NCBI RefSeq assembly: GCF_964340395.1
Contig: NC_135551.1
Location: forward strand, 19,926,003-19,990,002
Direction of reading: 5' to 3'
Length of the DNA: 64,000 bases
From: Glandiceps talaboti
Taxonomy: Eukaryota > Hemichordata > Enteropneusta > Spengelidae
Below, piece after piece: positions 53,623 through 64,000 of the stretch. Position 1 is the first letter of the stretch. Each line of letters starts with the position of its first letter. The position numbers and the translations under genes are program-made. Below the pieces are notes generated by a model. It was not told where the DNA came from. It worked only from the letters and a program-made list of their open reading frames with translations, and searched no databases.

Positions 53623-53844
53623 CCAATCTGATTAAAATCTGATGTGTGAAATTGCAGCTATTTCTTCTTATCTCTGTTTCCTACTTTTATTAATTGCCGC
53701 CGTTTTATTTGTTTTTTGTTTAATTCCGTGAGTGAGATCCCTTTTCATGTAGGAACAAGGCGCTTACTCACGGAACAAGAAAGAACGTAGGAAACAGGTA
53801 AATAAAGAAATCACGCCAAAGTTCACTACATCAAATCAGATTAG
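53623..53844. mobile_element. Long-TIR MITE, copy A
   Basis: The arms begin CCAATCTGATTAAAATCTGA on the left and end CATCAAATCAGATTAG on the right, and stay complementary through CTGTTTCCTAC/GTAGGAAACAG and CCGTGAGT/ACTCACGG almost to the centre. It is a diverged relative of copy B at 54363-54618. Confidence 0.75.
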
Positions 53845-54150
53845 TGATCGCATATCGACAGGCCTCATTCGTTGACATCCCATTCTAGTTTAGTATGGAT
53901 GCCAACTGTGGTCTAACCACATGTACGTGAGTGAAGGTATAAATCGTAACGATACAGTATAGGAACTAGACTACATTCTAGTACACATTTTAAAAATCGG
54001 TTTCCTAAATACGGTGCTTGTCCCCAAAAACGAAACTTCTGTGCTACACGGATATTGTTTGAAAATAATACAACGTGTACTTGAATTGCTATCATTATTA
54101 TCCGTTGCAACTTCCGTGAAATCAGTACATACAGCCCCTGTACGCACGTA

Positions 54151-54330
54151 GGATTAAAGCATTCACATTGCAACCTCTATCCTATTAGATCCACAATTTT
54201 ACAATTGGGGGTTAATCGTGATTCAAATCTTGCAGGTCTGATCTGAATTCAGAAAGAAATGTCTGCGGTGACCTACAACCTGCAGATTCAAGGACAACCA
54301 CTATTAATAGTTCGACCATCATGACCGCTA
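54151..54330 (-). mobile_element. 5' part of the tRNA-derived SINE, antisense copy
   Basis: Read on the minus strand it matches the 24.6-kb copy: TCATGATGGT, TTGAATCTGCAGGTTG, AAGATTTGAATCAC, AATAGGATAGAGGTTGCAAT and GTGAATGCTTTAA. The B box is degraded and the 3' half is absent. Confidence 0.75.
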
Positions 54331-54362
54331 TAGCGTTAACCAATGATATAGGCCTAATAATA

Positions 54363-54618
54363 CCAATCTGATTAAAATCTGGTGCGGTGAAAATGGCTAG
54401 ATGTTTTTATTTACCTCTATTTCCATTGTTCTGTGTCGTTTGTTTTGTTCTGTCACTCGCTCCAGTGGTCAAGGACCTTTACGTGAATATTCCGGGAATA
54501 TTCCCACGCAAAGGCAAGGCGGCGATCACCCGGAACAAAACAAACGACACAACGCGATGGAAATAGAGGTAAATAAGACATCTAGCCGCAGCACCACATC
54601 ATATTTTAATCAAATTGG
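54363..54618. mobile_element. Long-TIR MITE, copy B
   Basis: Nearly the whole element folds back: left CCAATCTGATTAAAATCTGG, GGCTAGATGT, TTTACCTCTATTTCCAT, GTGTCGTTTGTTTTGTTC and the inverse on the right. The centre holds CGTGAATATTCCGGGAATAT, itself palindromic. The 80-codon open frame inside is not thought to be a gene. Confidence 0.85.
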
Positions 54619-55309
54619 GCCTATTACGTACACTTTTTACTAGTCTAGTTCCTATACAGTATCGTATTGTTACCATTTACACACCTCCACTCTGGTTTAA
54701 TTAGAGATATAAACCACGTGGGCATCCAAACTAACTCTTGACTGCTACCAGATCACATTGTATGCAGCCGGCCATGACCCACTAACGCCAATCATTTTTT
54801 AAAGTCAGTTGAAGACTGAATTAGTTGAACACCAACAATATTTACGCTATAAACACAAAAATACATATTTACAGAGCCTTTTAATTTTGAAAACAAATTA
54901 CTAAATAAATTACGCAAGGAAAAACGAAGCAAGTGAAAATCATGATTATTTTTAACACAAAATGTTTGCATCGACCATGACAAAACAAGGGAAAAACCTT
55001 TACTATGTAAGATTTGATATTCCGCCATTTTCCCCCTTTTTCACAAAATAAAGCAATTACTCCTCCAAAAAGTCGATTGACGAGAAGGGGTGGCGGCCAT
55101 GTTGCAGTCGGCTGAGAGACAACATTTTCAAATCGGAATGACACGAAACTAAAAGGTGTTCACATACACTTGGTTCTCGTAAACGTAACAGGTGTTCACG
55201 TACATTACTTGTCTACAAACTATGACATAGGTAAATTCTAACTGTAAGTGTCGCATATATGTGCCACCTCGTACTTGTTGGAAATTGTTGAATTCCCTGT
55301 TATCTATGA

Positions 55310-55357
55310 CGTCACTCGCTCCAAGGGTCAAGGACCTTTTACATGAATATTCCGGGA
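55310..55357. mobile_element. Central fragment of the long-TIR MITE
   Basis: GTCACTCGCTCCAAGGGTCA, AGGACCTTTTACATGAATAT and TCCGGGAA match the centre of copy B (about 54450-54500). It is the third family member within 1.8 kb. Confidence 0.75.
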
Positions 55358-55641
55358 AGTCATTACAAGACTACTTTGTACAAATATCATACGAAAAATC
55401 CTGAGTAAAAAATGAGTAAGGCTATTTATGGAATATCGCAAATGAAAGCTTCTTAAGTATCCCTTCAAGAGAGAGAATAGACACAGATTTCGACAGGCGA
55501 TTCCGACTTCAACATTTCAGTTACGTCGTAGTGAAAAAGCGAGTGAAGGACTCCGGCCGTACCGTAGAAAAGTTGCGTTGTTCAGCACAGCGTCTGATAC
55601 ACCTGGTCAAATACAGGATAAAGTTGGAAGACAACAAAAAG

Positions 55642-57940
55642 GTAATTCGCCATTTTTTCCTTCTTAATTAAACACACATGAAGGCAATACTTTATAGACT
55701 CGATTTAATTGATGAAGACTTGAGTTCACCAAACCTCCGGCGTGAACTAAAATGTGGACACCATGAACAGATTTGTACGCGGCGTCAGCTTGACACCAGA
55801 TACAGTGCGTCGATTTATGTTTTCCAATAAATGCCCTGCTCTGATAAATCATTAAATTGAAACGCGAACATGAGAGGTTGACGAACAAATGAAAAAAACA
55901 CGTTTGATCACCGACACAAGAAGGAACAAATAAGAAAAAAATAACCCGTAGTTTATTGTGGAATTATCACTTAGTATCGTTAAAAAAACAGTCACCACTA
56001 TTTCAATATGTATATAGTCTAGCAGACCAGAGTGACTCTAGAGTTTCAAGTAGGCTACACGGTGTTTTTACATCTCAAATTACATAAAACCAAATACAGG
56101 TAATGAAAACATGCAGTATTCAAAATGATACATTTTGTCTCACCATCAACATAAGTGATATTTTGTGATATTTTGTTTTATGTAATTCGTAGCAAAAAAA
56201 ACCCTCTACAGTCTATATGGTTTGGTAGTATGTTTTTCGAAATCGAAAATGGAATTTTGATGATCTTGTCGTTTTGCTCTTTACTTCCGCCTGTTCTCAT
56301 CGGAGTTTCCAGCCTGCCTTGCTGGCACAGCACACACACCAGGGTCACGTGATGTCGTAATAACGACGTTCATTTGATCTGACATGATGAAAGCACGAAG
56401 ATAAACTTATATCTATCTTAGCAGAGCATTTAAAATATTAATTTATTCTCGAGAAGAATGGGGGGGGGGGCTTTGTCAAACTTTACAAGTAGACGGGATA
56501 TTTTGAGCCCCCTGTGCCACACTAGGTGATTTTACTTCATTGCGGATGTGTTGAATATCAGTGTGACTATGAGAGACATAAACTCGGTAAAATTGGCCAT
56601 AAACTATTTATCCCGCTACAAAAATCACAAACTTAGATTTAAAAACTTTAACCACTGATGTGATGTAACGAAATGTGAAAACCTGACATTTTATCGTAGG
56701 CCTTAATTAAAACGTGTATATAGGTCTAAAGACATTTGCGACAAAATGTGGTGAGTGGTGAATATAAGCCAGTAGAACGCGGAAATGACGTAAAACAATC
56801 GAAGCGCGCGTACCAGTAGATCGATGGATGTGATGAAAAAACAACTGAAACATTTTTCGTCATCCGATATAGAATTCATTATTTTATTTGCTATGCGCCC
56901 ACACATTTAAATATTGTTGGTGGAATATTGCCATATCATGATATCTTTTTGTAATCCACTTGCTCAGTTCAAGAAACGGAAACATACTAGCGCGCCCTCA
57001 GTCGCCTACAGTAAAGCACCTGAAAGTCGAAAGGGCAGAAGCGTCACTCATTGTGACGCAGCTGTAGTGATTCCTTGCACGAATTCGTGACTTTTTTTTG
57101 AGGAGGTTTGAAAACCGATGACCGATGACGTCTTCTCTTACTTGTTCAATATCATTTATATCCGGAAGGTGCTCATCATGTTAAGTTCCTTTTTAGATTT
57201 CCGCTTAGTCTCTCGAGCTCTTTCCTCGTAAAGAACATTATAAACACCGGTCATATCAACTTCAAAATCTATATAAAGCTTAGATATCCGAGATTTATGA
57301 ATCAGATAACGCATATATCTTTTAAATAAACTCCAAAATGCCACATAATGCCACTTGTCAAACAAGTAACCATCATCGGGCATTTAAGAGCATGGATGTA
57401 AATTTTATATAATTTCATCGTTATTATATTTTTAGCATTCTTAGGGACTGGTCATTTTCTCGGGCGGGGGGGGGGTGAGTTGCGGATTTCTCCATGCCCT
57501 GTTTATAAAACCCAAAACAGGTTGCCCCCCCCCCCATCACTTAATTCTAAATTATGAAGCCCCATACCGTTTTCACATGTCAGGTATTTTCACCGTGACT
57601 CAGAGAGTGAACAGTTTGAACATGTCGTTGATATCAAATACATAATTAGCAACTGATATCTATACATAGTATTGAAATGTTTAGTTTAAAAGCATGCAGA
57701 CATAAACACGAAGGGCGAACAGCTTGAGGTGGGGATATGTCCACCTCTCATTGCGATCCAATGGGGCCTCCCCCTAGAATCTGGAGGTGTTTTTTTTTAC
57801 TCTTAAAGCAATTTCTTTAGGCTTTTGAGACCATTCGGCCAATAATATCCCAGCTTCAAAACAACACTATCAACCAGAAAGTACTCTAAACAACCATAGG
57901 GTTGAAATATATTTGTTCTTCAAAAGTGTAAAGGTCGGCT
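55642..57940. other. CpG-rich segment, no supported gene
   Basis: G/C runs at 56460, 57466 and 57525. A minus-strand 75-codon open frame (57383 to 57156) has balanced codon use and directly follows a stop. A TATATAAA lies only about 25 bp upstream of its ATG. No family is recognised and no exon chain can be built. Confidence 0.35.
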
Positions 57941-57942
57941 CA

Positions 57943-58371
57943 ACTGATGATTATGTCATCGGTAAGGGGAGAGTTGGAGAGTGTTTCTACACTGAGAGTC
58001 TTAAGCAATTTTTGGGCTGTGCACAGCCCCATAGGCAATAATTTCACAGATTTCATAGTACCATCTAAGATTAGCAATTCATTAACCTTTATACGTATAG
58101 GACTGAAATGTTCAAAGAAAATTTTAATAACATCATGACAGTAAACGGGGACCGTATCTAATTGTTGATTAAGTGCCTCACACTCGTCGGGGGGGGGGGG
58201 GTGCGAGGATGGTCCTAGAGGGTCACCCACTAAGAGCCCTGGAAGATTTTTGGCTCTCTTTAGGACAATTTTTAGGTTATCAATAGCTTTTAAGGTAATA
58301 ATTTTACATCTCCGAAAAGTTAAATTGAATGTACGTTTAAACTGTACGTATTTGCATGGCTTGTACAGTAA
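57943..58371 (-). CDS. Unidentified open reading frame or exon, 143 codons
   Basis: The minus-strand frame is open from the codon after TAG (58372-58374) to TGA (57940-57942). It has no ATG until late (LILDGTMKS), so it is either an internal exon, a decayed gene or a transposon fragment. It reads as ordinary protein: LKAIDNLKIVLKRAKNLPGL, then an SSHPPPPDE turn encoded by a 13-C run, then VPVYCHDVIKIFFEHFSPIR and NELLILDGTMKS. A homopolymer kept in frame within 143 open codons hints at selection, but chance cannot be excluded. The family is not recognised. Confidence 0.25.
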
Positions 58372-58933
58372 CTAGTATTGCAGTATGGTATTATATGTAT
58401 ATGTAGATAAGCAGCGTTTCTATAGGCAAAGTGATATCAAAGAATATAGGCAAAGAAAAATACTATAGTTAAGACATAAATGAATTGGTCTTCCATCACA
58501 CTTCAAAACACAGTGACCACCTCCCCCAATTAAAAGTTTCCAAAGCAGGGCGACCACCCCATTCACAATTTCAGGCTGACACAACTACGAATCCACTGAC
58601 AACCCCCCCCCCCCCGCCGAAGAAAATGACAGGTCCCTTACGTCGGTTGTGACCAAATACATGTAACAATTTCTGAAATGAAATCGACCCACCCTTTCTG
58701 TAAGTTTTCTGTCTACAAATATAGAAAATAAAAGAATGGTGTTTTGTGAGCTGTATGTATTTGGTAGTCACTTTCAATATGGAGAGGTCAAATGATTAAT
58801 TATACACAATATATGCATCTCGTTGTACTCGTCAATTTGTCTATCCTTGTCTAATACTACATATATATATGCCCTTAAACAACGCCAGAGCTTAATACCA
58901 TTGTAGGGAGGGGGTGGGCGGGCATGTGAAAGA

Positions 58934-59090
58934 GACAGACAGCCAGACAGACAGCCAGACAGACAGACAGACAGACAGACAGACATACATACATACATAC
59001 ATACATACACACACACATACATACATACATACATACATACATACATACATACATACATACATACATGCATGCATGCATGCATGCATCCAT

Positions 59091-59169
<79 letters not shown>

Positions 59170-59170
59170 G
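58934..59170. repeat. CAGA/CATA/CACA/CATG compound microsatellite
   Basis: Order: CAGA with CCAG interruptions, CATA, CACA, CATA, CATG, CAGA. It yields overlapping spurious open frames of 64-144 codons on both strands. Confidence 0.98.
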
Positions 59171-59385
59171 CTATAGAGAAGGTATGTAGGATACAATAAG
59201 TCAACCAAACCAAATGCACTTTTACATAGCGAATACAGTAGTGTATGCGCCTATTGGCTATAATTTCCGGTTTATGAAAAAGAAATAAATTTCCTTCAAT
59301 CTAATTTTTCGAGAATCATTCCACTCATCAACGAATCACGATGCTTGAGCATCCCCGGGCTAGATCCCCCGATAAGAGTTGAGAA

Positions 59386-59677
59386 ATGAACAACTCAATC
59401 TCAAATGTAATACCTTTCATAATCAACAACGTTAAAATATTTACCAGATGTTTCATTACGTTTATAATACGTTTTTTTCAAAGAGTTGAGTCACATTACA
59501 AAGGATTTTGTTTTCTGCTTCTGGATATTTATAATACCGTAGGAGAAGATCTCTCATCTTATTTCACTGATCGATATAAACATGTACTGCGCAATAACAA
59601 AGTTGCTAAGGCTCTACACCGAATCATGAATTGTTACAGTAATTACCTTAGCACGCTTTATGGAAATCAACCATCTA
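59386..59677 (+). CDS. Putative exon of an unidentified gene
   Basis: An ATG at 59386 (G at -3) opens 97 codons plus one base to a consensus donor A|GTAAGT at 59678. Alternatively an internal exon starts near 59484-59486 after GTTTTTTTCAAAGAG. It encodes a helix-like stretch GFCFLLLDIYNTVGEDLSSY, then TDRYKHVLRNNKVAKALHRI and NCYSNYLSTLYGNQPS. The end phase (1) fits the exon-like segment at 63605. No family recognised; the N-terminal 30 residues are hydrophobic and could be a signal or chance. Confidence 0.25.
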
Positions 59678-60704
59678 GTAAGTCACGATTCCGCATATTA
59701 TATCTGTATTATTTATGAATTGAATAGGCCAATCTAATTAATATTTTAGATTTTACATGCGGGATGAATCTGACGGACTGAACATATTACTTTAAATTGA
59801 AATGGTCTATTACTGTATATAATATCCTGCAGGATGTGTTCTCATCTTATATATAAGTCTTTTGGTGGACTGACCTTTTTTATTGTCACTATTACATGGA
59901 AGGGAAAATAGTCGCTGCCTTTGTGGGTTTTAAAGTGTTTGTGTGGATTTTTGCGTTGCCATGGAAACTAAATCAAATAATAATATTTCTTCAGCCCAAT
60001 ATTGTTGGTATTATCTTTTTTTTAAAGTAAAAACATACAAAAAAAACCCATAAAATATTGAGAGATGCTACAAAATACAGCAATTTACTGCCATTCGAGT
60101 CTCCAAGTGTTCTTAACAAAAGATGATAAGGTGTCTAAAATTATCCCGGGGTATTATGTGATCATTGTTGTGTATATATTTGATAAGTACGTTATAATCC
60201 CGTGAGGTACAGGTAGGTTCAACTGCAAAGATTGGAGAGATATTAAAAACCATCGTGGTCTTCTGAACAAATAGAGAAGTCACGATGTTACGGTCACAGG
60301 GGACCACGTGATGGTTAACGCTATTTACTATGTAAATTCTCAATCACGACGAACATCTTTAGTGAGGTACCTGTATAAACTAATCGTACAGTGCCGATTC
60401 ACCCGTTTACATCGCTAACATGAACTGCTGTAGAACAGCTATTGGAAAGGTCGACGGAAAGTGTCTAAGTGGGATGGTCTTTACTAAGGTTAGTTTTTCG
60501 ACGCACATTTCAGTTCTTTTATAATAGCTCTGCCGCACCGTAGAGAAAACTGTTTAACACGTGTTTAACTGTTTATTAGTTTAGATTGGCTCGGAGCGGA
60601 AGGAGGGAAGTATTCCGAACCGAGATATGTGAAACAATTACTAGTAGTATGAAAAAACCCTGACGACTAATAGGTTCTCTGTGATACAAATTACAATACA
60701 ATTC

Positions 60705-60707
<3 letters not shown>

Positions 60708-60779
<72 letters not shown>
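60708..60779. repeat. (CAGA)n microsatellite
   Basis: About 18 units, ending in CCGTCCGACCGTCCG-like derivatives. Confidence 0.98.
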
Positions 60780-60780
<1 letters not shown>

Positions 60781-60891
60781 CCAGCCCGTCCGACCGTCCG
60801 TCTGTCTACCATGTATTTACTCTACCAAAGGCTATCAACAAGCCATCCATTTTTCAACAACAATATTAATTCTCTCAGCTAGTAATCCATG

Positions 60892-60947
60892 TATGTATGT
60901 ATGTATGTATGTATGTATGTATGTATGTATGTATGTATGTATGTATG

Positions 60948-60976
<29 letters not shown>
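60892..60976. repeat. (ATGT)n microsatellite
   Basis: About 21 units, 37 bp left of the intact MITE copy 2. Confidence 0.98.
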
Positions 60977-60979
<3 letters not shown>

Positions 60980-61012
60980 ACTCTCATTGTATTCATAATT
61001 GTCATTTTTGTA

Positions 61013-61306
61013 AGTGGCCATATGGATGAAAATTGGGTATTTATTTTGGATTTTTAATTTATAAAACAATTTATCACAGCTTCCTACTTGAAAAATCAAT
61101 GTACAAGAACACATGTCAAGTAGTTGTTTGTAACTCAATAAATTGCAAAAGATTAAAAAATGAGTAAAATGTTAGTTATTGTACATACAATAACAAAAAA
61201 TGTTACAAAAACATGGCCATTGTTGTTTCACATTAAGCTGTGATAACATTGTTTTATAAATGTAAAAATCCAAAATAAATACCCACTCCTCATCCATATG
61301 GCCACT
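61013..61306. mobile_element. AGTGGCC MITE, copy 2 (most intact)
   Basis: Perfect 17-bp ends AGTGGCCATATGGATGA and TCATCCATATGGCCACT. The sub-terminal GGGTATTTATTTTGGATTTT and its inverse follow. The right flank is TTAA (61307-61310) and the left flank TGTA, which is consistent with a mutated TTAA. It shares the AACTCAATAAATT block with copy 1. Confidence 0.85.
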
Positions 61307-61344
61307 TTAAATACCATACCACATTTACTGCACATGCTGCAATG

Positions 61345-61396
61345 ATGGTGGTGGTGGTGGTGGTGGTGGTGGTGGTGGTTGTGGTGGGGGGGGGGG
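61345..61396. repeat. (GGT)n and G-run
   Basis: About twelve GGT units followed by eleven G. It encodes the His-rich part of a spurious minus-strand frame. Confidence 0.97.
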
Positions 61397-61399
61397 CTA

Positions 61400-63178
61400 T
61401 TTACTTCTTTCAAGGCACGAACGATTCTATATTGTGGAATATGACCCAAAGATATAAGGATAACTACCGTTTTGGCAAACCACAAGGAAGGGCATATATG
61501 ATAAGAAAACATTAATCGATAAAATTCAAGACGGGTTTCATTGATCAATTCAAAGTAAGTTCTCAAATGAACTACTTTATACTTGGACGTACGTACACCG
61601 GGTTGCAGATTACTCATTCCATATGTTTGATACAACCAACCATGTAGCAAGCAACTACGAAACTGCATACGCTACACTTTATCACTTTGGGTGGCAAGAT
61701 CGCTATTTGTTGCTAAATTTCGTCTGACTGAACTTAACAAACTAGACACGCGGACGCCAATAATATTTTGATATACTTCTGCATTTGAAGTCTGCATGAT
61801 GGCATATTGATCAGTTGAATTCATTTGGGCAAAATGTAGCAAGAAACTGTATTAACCATCCTGCTATCTTTAAAGTTTCACTAGCTGGAACTCGAACGTT
61901 TTGTTTTTTTATCGAAAGTATGTTGTTAGGTACAATAACTTACTCTTAATGTCGTACACCCTGATCAATATTGCATCATCAGTGGATAGGCGTATTTTTG
62001 TAGCTGTATACAATATAAATCAAATCAAATCAAGTTGATTTTGGGGTCCGCACCCAAAAATCAGCGCCCTCAACGGCGATCGTGGTTTCATCCCTTTTCT
62101 GCACTGCTTGTGGATGATATCTACCACTGGTTAAGATGCACAATTTTCAGTGAATTTATTGTGGTTGTTTGATTGAAAAATGATACTCATGTGATAACTA
62201 ATACAGTTTTAACTTAGTGAGAAATTCAAAACTCAGCTTTCCCCCAAGATTCAAACTTGCCACTACACTTCCTACAGATAATATTGACCATTTATTAACA
62301 GATATAATGTCTTTTTTTTAATAACTAACTGACTAATTTCTGGTGAATATATTTTTGGTCATTTGATGAAAAAAATATCCCTGTTGCAGCTAGTGCAGGT
62401 TTAAAAGTATAGTATGTACACTCAGTGTCTTATTGGTTTCTGTACGCGATTGTATAAAACAGACAGAGTATACAGTAATCTGCAATGCACTGTAGATTGT
62501 GAATTCAAAGCATCATGATGTACACATACATACATACATACATACATACATACATACATACACACTGACACATATGCTTTTTCCCCTAAAGTTTTAACTG
62601 CTCAATCTATCGACTGACATTTTTCAAGAGTTATGATAGAAAATATACACACACGGGTACCGGCCGGTCACTCGTACTTGTAAGCTCGTATACGTATAGT
62701 ATGTATGATGTAATTAATCGACATATGGTGTAACACACAGAACGGTACCGGTTATATAGATCGATGGAAGAATTTTAATAGAAAATAGATAGGCAAAGCA
62801 TGATTTTTGTCACGACGTCGGAAAGTTACGTTGTATAATTATTTGGCATATGCCGTGCCCCAGTCTATCTCAGTACAGTCGGCCTTTTCGAAGCCATATT
62901 TGCCAAGTCTTATATAACTCTCGAGAGGTCGTCATCGTCGTAACCATCCTCATCCTACCAGGTACCCAGTTGTACAGTTAGGTTGACTGTTGGGGACAAC
63001 GTGGTTCCAATCTTACTCAAGTACTTTATATAAGTCATTAGGGAACAAACGGCATTGGTGAGGTTCAGCCCTGCAACTTGTACGTACACTCCAAACAGTT
63101 CATTTGAACGATTCGACGATCCTAACTCAACACTATCTACTTTACACAATTTCAAATCACCAGTCAAACAAAAAATAG
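61400..63178. other. No supported gene
   Basis: An (ATAC)n microsatellite lies at 62521-62561. CpG is moderate. Only short open frames; nothing else recognised. Confidence 0.4.
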
Positions 63179-63246
63179 ATACAAACAAACAAACAAACAA
63201 ACAAACAAACAAACAAACAAACAAACAAACAAACAAAACAAAACAA
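63179..63246. repeat. (AAAC)n microsatellite
   Basis: About 14 AAAC/ACAA units, passing into AAAAC units, then a T-rich tract and a 13-C run at 63291-63303. Confidence 0.98.
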
Positions 63247-63604
63247 AACAGCCAAATTGTAAGCTTTTTTTATTTTTTTTATTTTTGTCGCCCCCCCCCC
63301 CCCGACGGTTGCATATTGTCAAACGGTAAGTTTCGTGTATAAAGAACGAGACTTAGTCGACTTGTTCACACTACTCCATGCTTTATTCTACATTGGCCTA
63401 TTCATGTACGGCAAAAGCGTCTGATCGAGAACATTTTATATTACTAGTAGGTAAAATTGTATGATTCTGTAACATATTGACAGCGTTTATGCATGAAAAA
63501 CGAAATAAAGCACCTTGAAAAGTCACCTTTTAATGTGCTCTTGTCAAAATATATTTTGATACGTGATAGCCCCTTTCACAATTTTGTGTATTCGCGATTT
63601 ACAG

Positions 63605-63726
63605 CACATTTGGTAAATTCGCGTCGTCGCAAACCACGCACCTCTTTACGGCATCGTCGAAAACGTGCTTCATATTCGTTGCGTCAGCATCAATATTGTG
63701 CTCGCTTTGCTTTGGCTTGCGAGATT
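63605..63726 (+). CDS. Putative exon of an unidentified gene, arginine-rich
   Basis: Flanked by ATTTACAG (63597-63604) and the consensus donor GTAAGT (63727). The 122 bases hold two leading bases plus 40 codons: HLVNSRRRKPRTSLRHRRKR followed by ASYSLRQHQYCARFALACEI. CpG-rich. Its start phase complements the end phase of the 59386-59677 segment. No family recognised; the basic cluster could be a nuclear localisation signal. Chance remains possible over so short a length. Confidence 0.22.
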
Positions 63727-64000
63727 GTAAGTTCGTCGTTTTTTTTTTCACAATATGACAACCTGGTGTAGTTTAATGTAGTGAAATCCCATGACGCAAT
63801 TTTGTGTGAACGCTATGTATAGTCCGCTCTTTTGAGATGTATAAAAGGTGTTGTATATCGGACAAACTTTTCTTTTACTCTGTTGCGCAATCTCCAACTG
63901 ACTGAAACGCTGGGCGTAAATTTTCACTTCCGGAAAACCCAAAATTAAAACACATAATAATATCGAGGAAGGAGTTTAACAAAGTTGGGTACATTCATAC

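Noticed and set aside
56703-57383. Minus-strand frames of 67 and 75 codons as a small gene
   Set aside because: No recognisable domain, no exon chain, and the TATATAAA lies too close to the ATG to serve it.
58774-59219. Cys/Val/Ser-rich frames on the minus strand
   Set aside because: Translations of the CAGA/CATA compound microsatellite.
61228-61668. 146-codon minus-strand frame with a histidine run
   Set aside because: The His run is the (GGT)n tract; much of the rest overlaps the MITE and it has no recognisable domain.

Overview
This is a eukaryotic genomic window, AT-rich and crowded with simple repeats, with one clearly recognisable gene. That gene is a plus-strand p90 ribosomal S6 kinase (RPS6KA / RSK family), broken by GT-AG introns. 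The many tetranucleotide microsatellites, short palindromic elements, a tRNA-derived SINE and large introns suggest an invertebrate animal, probably marine. The species and even the phylum cannot be settled from the sequence. No bacterial, viral, CRISPR or operon-like structure was seen.

Layout. 1-13,308: no confirmed exon; tandem arrays (2.1, 8.0, 9.3 kb), foldback elements (4.2, 12.0 kb) and a long TCTA/TCTG microsatellite that ends 38 bp before the first recognised exon. 13,309-41,912: eighteen RSK coding exons that join in phase to 701 codons plus a stop. They cover the AGC-type N-terminal kinase, the turn/hydrophobic-motif linker, the CAMK-type C-terminal kinase, the ERK-docking tail and a PDZ-ligand-like C-terminus. 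Only about 30-40 N-terminal residues seem to be missing. The intron after the first recognised exon is 18.9 kb. 41,913-45,900: probable 3'UTR with three poly(A) signals. 46,102-47,183: a TIR-bounded element that is mostly a tandem array of about 150-bp units. 47,340-48,765: another tandem array interrupted by two copies of a foldback element.

From about 48.7 kb to the right end the base composition changes: CpG becomes frequent, G/C homopolymer runs are common, and short inverted-repeat elements and a 100-bp satellite dominate. This fits the boundary between a germline-methylated gene body and an unmethylated intergenic or new-gene region. A few exon-like or ORF-like stretches here (55.5, 58.0-58.4 minus, 59.4, 63.6 kb) cannot be assigned to a family.

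The strongest unusual observations are these. (1) The RSK intron at 39,818 starts with a 42-bp minisatellite whose first unit begins exactly at the real 5' splice site, so the true donor is followed by about 14-15 in-register decoy donors. (2) A short inverted-repeat transposon family has TTAA target evidence from an empty-site paralogue inside the 100-bp satellite, and a relic of it lies in an RSK intron. (3) A 116-bp foldback element is flanked by a perfect 9-bp direct repeat. (4) There is a sharp CpG boundary near 48.7 kb.
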